A stretch of 29,882 nt of DNA from Leptospiraceae bacterium. Lineage in GTDB: Bacteria; Spirochaetota; Leptospiria; Leptospirales; Leptospiraceae. A model generated the notes under the pieces. It made no database searches. It had not been told where the DNA came from and saw only the letters and a program-made list of their open reading frames with translations. How positions within the stretch are numbered: position 1 is the stretch's first letter; the number at the start of each line of letters is the position of its first letter. Positions 22,364-28,722 of the stretch are shown here, piece by piece. The stretch is from positions 1 to 29,882 of the forward strand of contig JAIXRB010000048.1 in NCBI GenBank assembly GCA_027485405.1, written 5' to 3'. Position numbers and translations under genes: made by a program.

Positions 22364-22726
22364 ATGAAATATTTGTTCATTTTCAGTTTTTATATCATCT
22401 TTTTTTCAGTACTTTCTGCTGAGAAAGTTTCCATTTATGCAGATTGTTCTGCAGAGATTGAAAAAGACTGCCAATCCATTAAAAAAACTCGTGCCCGTAT
22501 AATGCAGTGTTTGCTTGAAAAAGGGAAGAACATTTCCACCAAGTGTCAATCATCGATGGATGAACTGTCCGAGTCTTCAAAAGAAAAATCCTCCCAAGCA
22601 TGTAAAGCTGATATGAGAGAGCATTGCACATGGATTGTTCCGGGCGGCGGTAGAATCTTGAAATGTCTCTTGAAGAATGAGGCCAAACTAAGTGAACTCT
22701 GTTTTGCCGCAATGAACGAGATTTAA
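22364..22726 (+). CDS. Periplasmic cysteine-rich (GLG1-type repeat) protein
   Basis: This is a 120-aa protein with a signal peptide (MKYLFIFSFYIIFFSVLSAE; cleavage near 19). The mature part consists of two repeats with exactly the same cysteine spacing: C28, C36, C49, C61 and C80, C88, C101, C113 (C-x7-C-x12-C-x11-C), each ending in a CLLxxxxxxSxxCxxxM pattern. This fits the cysteine-rich GLG1 repeat family; the cysteines probably form disulfides in the periplasm. The open frame reaches 22283, but only the ATG at 22364 gives a signal peptide at the N-terminus. The gene is 100 bp upstream of katG on the same strand. A role in redox or metal handling is possible but not shown. Confidence 0.78.
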   Translation: MKYLFIFSFYIIFFSVLSAEKVSIYADCSAEIEKDCQSIKKTRARIMQCLLEKGKNISTKCQSSMDELSESSKEKSSQACKADMREHCTWIVPGGGRILKCLLKNEAKLSELCFAAMNEI

Positions 22727-22731
22727 AAAAG

Positions 22732-22745
22732 CTATTAAGGAATAG
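22732..22745. repeat. Short inverted repeat upstream of katG
   Basis: CTATT and AATAG flank AAGG (CTATTAAGGAATAG), starting 6 bp after the stop of the Cys-rich gene. It could be an operator half-pair or a weak hairpin. It does not match the PerR box consensus that I know. Confidence 0.25.
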
Positions 22746-22779
22746 ATTTAATTTATTTCCCAAATGCAATGATCCCAGG

Positions 22780-22785
22780 TATACT
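22780..22785 (+). promoter_or_regulatory. Possible katG -10 box
   Basis: TATACT lies 41 nt before the katG start; the matching -35 region (TTCCCA at 22757-22762, 17-nt spacing) is weak, as is common for activated promoters. The call rests on motif reading only. Confidence 0.35.
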
Positions 22786-22814
22786 TTATTCCTAGAACCA
22801 AAGTTTGGAGTTCT

Positions 22815-22820
22815 GGGAGG
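22815..22820 (+). promoter_or_regulatory. Strong Shine-Dalgarno of katG
   Basis: GGGAGG is 6 nt before ATG 22827. It supports the start that includes the signal peptide. Confidence 0.8.
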
Positions 22821-22826
22821 AACTGT

Positions 22827-25064
22827 ATGAAAGGGTTAAATTATTCGGTCATTGGGGTCTTAGTTGCCTTTGTTACCACTGCAGGCTTTGCAAATGATAA
22901 CAAAGATTCGTACGAAGACAAAAAAGAAGGAAGCAATGTCTCCAACCAGTTTTGGTGGCCTGAGCGTTTGGACTTGACACCGCTAAGACAACACGCCGCG
23001 GAATCAAATCCGATGGGTAGGCAGTTCCAATATTCGCAAGAATTCCAAAAACTTGATATAAAGGCTGTCAAGGATGATATTAAAACCCTAATGAAGACCC
23101 CACAAGAATGGTGGCCGTCAGACTATGGTAATTACGGACCTTTCTTCATTCGAATGGCTTGGCATAGCGCGGGCACCTATCGAATCGCAGATGGACGAGG
23201 CGGTGCTGGGGGAGGGCAACAAAGATTCGAGCCCTTAAATAGCTGGCCAGATAACGCAAATTTGGACAAAGCGCGAAGACTATTGTGGCCAATTAAAAAG
23301 AAATATGGAAGTCGCATCTCTTGGGCAGATCTAATGGTTTTGACTGGCAATGTTGCTTTGGAATCTATGGGTTTCAAAACGTACGGGTTTGCTGGAGGCA
23401 GGGCTGATGATTGGGAAGCAGACTTAGTCTATTGGGGACCGGAGAAGAAATTTCTTGCCGACGAACGATACAAAGGCAATCGAGATTTGAAAAATCCTCT
23501 AGCGGCTGTTCAAATGGGATTGATCTACGTAAACCCAGAAGGTCCAAATGGAAATCCAGATCCATTGGCGGCGGCTAAGGATATTCGTGAGACCTTTGGT
23601 CGCATGGCTATGAATGATGAAGAAACCGTAGCATTGATTGCTGGAGGACATACATTCGGTAAGGCTCATGGAAAAGGAGATCCTTCCAAACATGTAGGAG
23701 CAGAACCAGCCGCGGCAGGAATCGAAGAACAAGGCTTTGGTTGGAAGAACTCGATGGGCAAGGGCAATGGTGTGGACACAATCACCAGTGGTTTGGAAGG
23801 AGCATGGACGGCAAATCCGACCAAGTGGACTCACCAATATCTAACCAACTTGTATGCCTTCGATTGGGTTCAAACGAAAAGCCCAGCGGGAGCCACACAA
23901 TGGATTCCAAAGGATGGTGCCGCCTCCAACTTAGTGCCAGATGCACATGATAAGTCCCTTCGACATGCACCAATCATGTTTACCACGGATTTGGCTTTAA
24001 AAATGGATCCAGGTTACCAGAAAGTTTCAAAGCGGTTCCTAGACAATCCAAAGGAGTTTGAATTGGCATTTGCTAAGGCATGGTTCAAACTAACACATAG
24101 GGATATGGGACCAATCTCTCGCTATGTAGGCTACCAAACGACAGAAGAGCCGTTGATTTGGCAAGATCCCGTCCCTGTGCTCAACCACAAAACGGTAAAT
24201 GAAAAAGAACTACAGACGCTAAAGACTCAAATCTTGGCATCTAGAATCAGTTCAGCTGAATTGATCCGAACAGCTTGGGCTTCAGCGGCTTCCTTTCGAA
24301 GCACTGATATGCGCGGTGGCGCCAATGGTGGACGGATTCGATTGGCTCCTCAAAAAGATTGGCAAATCAACAACCCTGACGAGCTCTCCAAAGTATTGAA
24401 GGCATTGGAAGCGATTCAGAAAGATTTTCAAAAGTCAGGAAAGAAGATATCGATCGCTGATTTAGTAGTGTTTGGTGGATCTGTAGCAATCGAAGAGGCC
24501 GCAAAGAAGGGTGGAGTGACAATTAAAGTTCCGTTCACACCTGGGAGGATGGATGCTTCGCAGAAACAGACCGATGTAGAATCCTTTGCTGTTTTAGAAC
24601 CTAAGGCAGATGCATTTCGAAACTACTATGAGGAAGGGATTTATCTTTCGCCAACGGAAATGCTAGTGGATCGTTCCAATATGCTATCCTTGACCATCCC
24701 AGAAATGACAGTCTTAGTGGGAGGGATGAGAGTGTTAAACGGTAATTCTCAAAATTCCAGACACGGAGTCTTAACAAAAACCCCTGGAACCTTGAATAAC
24801 GAATTCTTTGTCAATCTATTGGACATGTCCACAAAATGGCAAAAATCGAGCAAGGTTAACGGAGTTTATGAAGGTCTTGATCGCAAAACAGGAGAGGTAA
24901 AGTGGACAGCCACGTCTGTTGACTTGATTTTTGGTTCTCACTCGGAATTGCGTGCGATTGCCGAAGTGTATGCGGCAGAAGACGGAAAACAAAAATTCGT
25001 AAAAGACTTTGTCTCCGCTTGGAACAAAGTCATGATGCTCGATCGTTTTGAGGTCAAAAGATAA
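22827..25064 (+). CDS. katG: Exported catalase-peroxidase (KatG)
   Basis: This is a 745-aa bifunctional heme catalase-peroxidase. All key residues are present: distal R109, W112 and H113 (RMAWHSAGTYR), proximal heme ligand H275 (GGHTFGKAHG), and the Met-Tyr-Trp adduct made by W112, Y234 (GLIYVNPEGP) and M260 (FGRMAMND). The C-terminal half is the usual degenerate duplicate without heme. The N-terminus is a signal peptide (MKGLNYSVIGVLVAFVTTAG, cleavage after GFA), so this is a periplasmic KatG, unlike the common cytoplasmic form. It removes hydrogen peroxide by dismutation or by peroxidation with an electron donor. A HiPIP gene follows after 2 nt and could supply electrons. A strong ribosome site supports high expression. 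Confidence 0.96.
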   Translation: MKGLNYSVIGVLVAFVTTAGFANDNKDSYEDKKEGSNVSNQFWWPERLDLTPLRQHAAESNPMGRQFQYSQEFQKLDIKAVKDDIKTLMKTPQEWWPSDYGNYGPFFIRMAWHSAGTYRIADGRGGAGGGQQRFEPLNSWPDNANLDKARRLLWPIKKKYGSRISWADLMVLTGNVALESMGFKTYGFAGGRADDWEADLVYWGPEKKFLADERYKGNRDLKNPLAAVQMGLIYVNPEGPNGNPDPLAAAKDIRETFGRMAMNDEETVALIAGGHTFGKAHGKGDPSKHVGAEPAAAGIEEQGFGWKNSMGKGNGVDTITSGLEGAWTANPTKWTHQYLTNLYAFDWVQTKSPAGATQWIPKDGAASNLVPDAHDKSLRHAPIMFTTDLALKMDPGYQKVSKRFLDNPKEFELAFAKAWFKLTHRDMGPISRYVGYQTTEEPLIWQDPVPVLNHKTVNEKELQTLKTQILASRISSAELIRTAWASAASFRSTDMRGGANGGRIRLAPQKDWQINNPDELSKVLKALEAIQKDFQKSGKKISIADLVVFGGSVAIEEAAKKGGVTIKVPFTPGRMDASQKQTDVESFAVLEPKADAFRNYYEEGIYLSPTEMLVDRSNMLSLTIPEMTVLVGGMRVLNGNSQNSRHGVLTKTPGTLNNEFFVNLLDMSTKWQKSSKVNGVYEGLDRKTGEVKWTATSVDLIFGSHSELRAIAEVYAAEDGKQKFVKDFVSAWNKVMMLDRFEVKR

Positions 25065-25066
25065 CA

Positions 25067-25438
25067 ATGACAAAGCTCGCTCGCAAGACTTTTTTTGCAA
25101 AGATCGGCTTCTCCTTCGTCTTTTTGAGTGTAGGTGACGCCTTGCTCGGGAAAGCACCGAAAGGGAATGCTTCAAAAGAGAGCGTAGCTTTGCCAGAAGG
25201 GGAGAACCCTGTCTCAGAATCTGAGGCAACGGCTTCTTCCCTTGGCTTTCACCACGATGCCAGCAAAACAGACTTCAAACGGTATCCCGGTCGAGCCGAA
25301 CCTAGCTCCAAAAATGAGTTTTGCAAGCACTGCTCCCAATTCACTCGCCTGAATGATGGCTGGGGCAAATGCTCCATCCTGAACCCAGGAGTCGTATCTG
25401 CGAAGGGCTGGTGCGGGGCTTGGTCTCAAAAATCCTAG
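25067..25438 (+). CDS. High-potential iron-sulfur protein (HiPIP)
   Basis: This is a 123-aa protein. An N-terminal export signal has an ARKTFFAK segment, a lysine variant of the twin-arginine motif, followed by a moderately hydrophobic stretch. The mature domain has the HiPIP pattern: LGFHHDASKTDFKRYP, then four cluster cysteines C86 and C89 (FCKHCSQF), C102 (KCSILNPG) and C116 (KGWCGAW), spaced C-x2-C-x12-C-x13-C. HiPIPs carry one [4Fe-4S] cluster cycling 2+/3+ in the periplasm and serve as soluble electron carriers. The gene starts 2 nt after katG and is followed by a hairpin, so the two form one transcript; electron delivery to KatG is an inference from this arrangement. Confidence 0.9.
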   Translation: MTKLARKTFFAKIGFSFVFLSVGDALLGKAPKGNASKESVALPEGENPVSESEATASSLGFHHDASKTDFKRYPGRAEPSSKNEFCKHCSQFTRLNDGWGKCSILNPGVVSAKGWCGAWSQKS

Positions 25439-25447
25439 AATTCTCGT

Positions 25448-25477
25448 CAAAATACCATCCTTTCTGATGGTATTTTG
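25448..25477 (+). terminator. Hairpin ending the katG-HiPIP transcript
   Basis: CAAAATACCATC and GATGGTATTTTG form a perfect 12-bp stem with a 6-nt loop (CTTTCT). The stem begins 10 nt after the HiPIP stop. The 3' arm contains TTTT and is followed by GGCATTTTAGC, so it is a terminator-like hairpin without a long T-run. Confidence 0.7.
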
Positions 25478-25563
25478 GGCATTTTAGCTCGCATTTCGCT
25501 TTTTTATTCAAAATAGCAGATTTATTGTTTGCTATTGTAGAGAGATTGGAGAGGATGCCTTCT

Positions 25564-27021
25564 ATGAGGAAACCTCTTATGAACAAAAAACAAATATCTA
25601 TTTTCCTATTTCTTGCGGCTTTTTTATCAAATTGCACACCAAAAGGCTCGGGAAATGACACGAACCAAACTGCGATTTTAACTGGGATACTTTCCAGCAC
25701 AACGGTGAAGACTTCTGTTGCATCAGAATTGTCTTCGGTCTCAAAATCCAACTATGATGAAAACACTTTTGGTCTGGTAACGTCTACCCAAGTTAAATCC
25801 TGGATCGATAATTGGCAAAACAACAAACCCGCCGGAATCACAGGAAATCTTATAATTGTTCTATTCTACCCAACGGGAACTTACACAAAACAATACTTAA
25901 AACCAGCAACAGGTGTTTTGGTCTTTGATTGGACGAGCAGTGTTTATAGCTCTACTGACAGGTTTGCCTACAGAGCCAATCGCTACAATGGTCTATTAAA
26001 GGATCCGAATGCTTTGCCTACGGGAGCCATTACTGACGAAGTTCTTCAAACATTTGGAATTGATCCTACAAAAGACTTGATTGTGTTTGCCGCAGGGTCA
26101 GATAGAGGAGCTGGAACAGCCGCTAGTCCAAAAGGGAATGTTTACTTCAACACGGGTAGATCACTCTATTGGCTTCGTTCTTGGGGCGTAGCCAAGGAGA
26201 ACCTTGCGATTCTAAATGGGGCAATTGATGCCAACAATGATTTTACAAGCACTTACCTATCCACAGATTCTAGTGTCCTTTCTACTCCCACAAAAGGAAC
26301 TTTTAGCGTAAAACAACTACGAGCGACTGACAACTCCATACTTGTTCAACCTTTGGAAAACATTATTGCCTTCGCCAAAAATCCAAACTCACATGGTGTA
26401 GCAGGTGTAGGTGTTCCTTTTATTGCTGATGCTCGATACAATACCTCCAACAGTGCCGCGGCAACCAATTCAGAATACATTGGCACTCCTGCCGCCAACA
26501 CAACTGGACCATCCGCTGGTGCTCTCTTTGCAGGCCATGTAAAAACAGCAAGGTTCACTCCTTGGCCAACTGTGATTGACCAAACAACTGGAAAATTCAA
26601 ACCAAAGGCTCAAATTGACGCACTTTGGGCAGACACAAGCACTTGGTATTCTGGAAACGCTTCAGGTGATGGAGTCAAAAGCACAAATACAATCGTAAGC
26701 TATTGCCGAACAAATGCTCGTTCTATGGTCAGCGGACTTTCAGCTTTCTTGATCTCCGGTCATCCTGTGGTTTTCTATGAAAACTCCATGATAGAATGGA
26801 CAGCCTTATCAGGAAACCATCCAACTTCATCTTTGCGAACTCTTCCTTCTGGGCACATTTTTGCAACTGACACAGCAGAATTGACAGAAAGCACACCTGG
26901 CAATGGTCCAGTTTTCAATACGGCAGGAAACATTTCACAATACTCGGTATTTGAAATCAACACTTCAGCAACGACTACAAAGCTAAATATCGACGAGGAC
27001 AAGGCTTACAAACTACAATAG
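25564..27021 (+). CDS. Rhodanese-like sulfurtransferase lipoprotein
   Basis: This is a 485-aa protein. The lipoprotein signal is MRKPLMNKKQISIFLFLAAF followed by LSNC (acylated Cys24 from this start); starting at the ATG at 25579, which also has a GAGGA site, gives a 19-residue signal. GGAGAGG upstream of 25564 decided the start. The C-terminal part has a rhodanese active site: DALWADTSTW, then IVSYCRTNARSM with catalytic Cys381, and GHPVVFYENSMIEWTALSGN, equivalent to the YDGSWxEW strand. The first half (about 60-260) looks like a degenerate rhodanese domain (NLIIVLFYPTG; KDLIVFAAGSD) without cysteine. Two-domain rhodaneses move sulfane sulfur from thiosulfate or mercaptopyruvate; here at the cell envelope, with unusually Ser/Thr/Asn-rich segments. 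Confidence 0.8.
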   Translation: MRKPLMNKKQISIFLFLAAFLSNCTPKGSGNDTNQTAILTGILSSTTVKTSVASELSSVSKSNYDENTFGLVTSTQVKSWIDNWQNNKPAGITGNLIIVLFYPTGTYTKQYLKPATGVLVFDWTSSVYSSTDRFAYRANRYNGLLKDPNALPTGAITDEVLQTFGIDPTKDLIVFAAGSDRGAGTAASPKGNVYFNTGRSLYWLRSWGVAKENLAILNGAIDANNDFTSTYLSTDSSVLSTPTKGTFSVKQLRATDNSILVQPLENIIAFAKNPNSHGVAGVGVPFIADARYNTSNSAAATNSEYIGTPAANTTGPSAGALFAGHVKTARFTPWPTVIDQTTGKFKPKAQIDALWADTSTWYSGNASGDGVKSTNTIVSYCRTNARSMVSGLSAFLISGHPVVFYENSMIEWTALSGNHPTSSLRTLPSGHIFATDTAELTESTPGNGPVFNTAGNISQYSVFEINTSATTTKLNIDEDKAYKLQ

Positions 27022-27041
27022 AAAAGTCTAACTTTGAACAA

Positions 27042-27080
27042 TGGCCAAACAGGAATAGTTTCTGTTTGGACATTTTTCTT
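27042..27080 (+). terminator. Rho-independent terminator after the rhodanese lipoprotein
   Basis: CCAAACAG and CTGTTTGG form an 8-bp core stem (extended by TGG/ACA with one mismatch) with a 9-nt loop, followed by ATTTTTCTTT. It lies 20 nt after the stop codon. The T-run is on the + strand only, so it serves the + gene rather than the convergent cyclase gene. Confidence 0.8.
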
Positions 27081-27088
27081 TAAAATAC

Positions 27089-27814
27089 CTAAGACAAAAT
27101 TTCTCTCCTACTTACATACGAATAGTCAAAACAAAACGGATACACCAAGGTAGCAATCTGTCCCGAAGCAAAGGCGTAGACTACTTCTTCTAAAGGCAGA
27201 AATCCAATAAAAATCCCAGTGAACTGTTCAGTATGCCAAGCAAGTTCAAAGATCTTAGGGTAAAAAAGTTCCAAAACGAAACACAAAAGAAAATAGACCA
27301 GAGTAGTTAGGAACCCTCCCCAGATGCCAGGAAAAGCTAGATCTTTCCGAAGAGCCGATAGTAAGAAACTTAAAAACACCAAAATGATTGGTGCTCCGTA
27401 TATCATCTGTATCTGTAACGCAAAGAAAACCCAAACAAAAAAGAAACAAAAAACCAACAAAGACAAAAGGAGATAAAAAGGTTTTATACCAAAACCAAAC
27501 CCTTTCCATTCAGCATTTGATTGTAAAACTTTCCCAGTAAATACAAGATAGGCGGTAGTTCCAAAAGAAGCAAACCCGGTAACAAAAAGAAAATCTTCTA
27601 TTCCAAACCCAATTCTGTTCCCCAGATCCCAAAGGAACTTAGGTTCCCAGTAGTTTGGATAAAAAAGAAATTCGGTAAAGGCGAAAGGGATAGATGCCAA
27701 ACACATGATAAAAATGAGCCTTCTCAAATCAGCTCGAATCATTAATGTAAGAATGCCTGGAACCCAAAACAAGATACTGAGCACAAGAAAGTTGTATTCG
27801 AAAAGATCATTCAA
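27089..27814 (-). CDS. Lycopene-cyclase-domain membrane protein (fused CrtYc/CrtYd type)
   Basis: This is a 241-aa protein with about seven membrane segments. It holds two copies of the lycopene-cyclase domain signature: GFGIEDFLFVTG (E73, D74) in the first half and GFLPLEEVVYAF (E209, E210) in the second, matching the PxEE/PIEExLF motifs of the heterodimeric CrtYc-CrtYd or CrtYe-CrtYf cyclases, here in one chain. These enzymes close the ionone rings of lycopene or of C50 carotenoids in the membrane. The frame opens at ATG 27844, but TTG 27814 overlaps the prenyltransferase stop in a TTGA junction and has AAGGA 8 nt upstream, so coupling from that start is preferred. No phytoene synthase or desaturase is in the window, so substrate and product are unproven. 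Confidence 0.82.
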   Translation of the reverse strand: MNDLFEYNFLVLSILFWVPGILTLMIRADLRRLIFIMCLASIPFAFTEFLFYPNYWEPKFLWDLGNRIGFGIEDFLFVTGFASFGTTAYLVFTGKVLQSNAEWKGFGFGIKPFYLLLSLLVFCFFFVWVFFALQIQMIYGAPIILVFLSFLLSALRKDLAFPGIWGGFLTTLVYFLLCFVLELFYPKIFELAWHTEQFTGIFIGFLPLEEVVYAFASGQIATLVYPFCFDYSYVSRREILS

Positions 27815-28722
27815 TGGAGAATTCCTTGCAATCCTAGAAACCAAACAAGCTCAAGACTCAAATGGAAGAGAATTCCAAAGAATAGAAAGAGAGAAAGCTT
27901 CAGTTCTCCTGGTTTCCCTTTTACAAAAAATAATGCGATCAAAAGAACAAAGATAGGCAGGAAGCCAAATCCTTTACAATACGAGGGATTGCTCCAATAA
28001 AAAAGAAATCCGGAAAGAAAATACAAACTTAAGATCAGAATCTTAGCCAATCGACTTCCCAATAGAACGGTCATTGTATTCTTACTTGAGAACCTATCTG
28101 AAGGTTCGTCGGGAAGGCTGGTTAAAATAGCAGTCCCCCAGTGCAAAGGCAGAAAGAATACAAGAATAGAATAGGGGAACTCGGAGACAGAGCCCCCTTG
28201 ACCCAAAAATCCATACAGTGGTAGAACAAAGCCTACTCCTAGCATCTGCAATAGTTCCCCGCCACCCCGATAGGAAAGCTGAAAGGGGGAGTACGAATAA
28301 GCATACAACAGAAACAAAGCAACAAGACAAAGTATTAGAAATGTAGAATTTTTTTCAGCGTAGATTGGAAGGAAAGCCAAAAGCCCACTGATCAATAAAC
28401 AGATAAAAGCCGAAACCTTCGCCCCGAGAAGGATGGCTTGGGGTGACAAGCTTTGCGATACCAAAACACGCGATCCGCCAGAAAACAAAGTAAAGGTTTC
28501 ATTCTTCGCATCTGTCTCTTGGTCCGCGTAATCGTTTGCAAAAACGATATAGAGCTGGTTTGCAATCCCAAACGCTTGGACAAGTAAGAATGGGATCCAT
28601 TGGTACGTTCCCGTTTTTTCCACCGCGAGAGCCTGACCCAATAACAAAGGAAAAAAAATATAAGACTGGGATGGTAGTCTTGCCGCCTTGAACCATGCTA
28701 AGAGGGTAGAAATTTTAATCAT
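27811..28722 (-). CDS. UbiA-family prenyltransferase (MenA-like)
   Basis: This is a 303-aa protein with about eight to nine membrane segments. It carries both aspartate motifs of the UbiA superfamily: NDYADQETD (N63, D64, D67, D71) followed by SGGSRVL, and PDEPSD (D205, D209) followed by SSKNTMTVLLG. The AYSYSPFQLSYRGGGELLQM stretch is closest to MenA, which prenylates 1,4-dihydroxy-2-naphthoate in menaquinone synthesis. The downstream cyclase-domain gene, overlapping by 4 nt, also makes a carotenoid (lycopene elongase-like) role possible. The start ATG at 28722 overlaps the ABC permease gene by 8 nt and has AGGA upstream; an in-frame ATG at 28791 would lie well inside that gene. Confidence 0.82.
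   Translation of the reverse strand: MIKISTLLAWFKAARLPSQSYIFFPLLLGQALAVEKTGTYQWIPFLLVQAFGIANQLYIVFANDYADQETDAKNETFTLFSGGSRVLVSQSLSPQAILLGAKVSAFICLLISGLLAFLPIYAEKNSTFLILCLVALFLLYAYSYSPFQLSYRGGGELLQMLGVGFVLPLYGFLGQGGSVSEFPYSILVFFLPLHWGTAILTSLPDEPSDRFSSKNTMTVLLGSRLAKILILSLYFLSGFLFYWSNPSYCKGFGFLPIFVLLIALFFVKGKPGELKLSLFLFFGILFHLSLELVWFLGLQGILH
27823..27827 (-). promoter_or_regulatory. Shine-Dalgarno deciding the cyclase-domain gene start
   Basis: On the minus strand AAGGA, inside the prenyltransferase gene, lies 8 nt before TTG 27814. The TTG overlaps the prenyltransferase TGA. Confidence 0.6.

Noticed and set aside
22727..22826. PerR or OxyR operator upstream of katG
   Set aside because: No convincing TTATAATNATTATAA-like box or OxyR ATAG-N7 series; only a 5-bp inverted repeat, reported as a weak feature.
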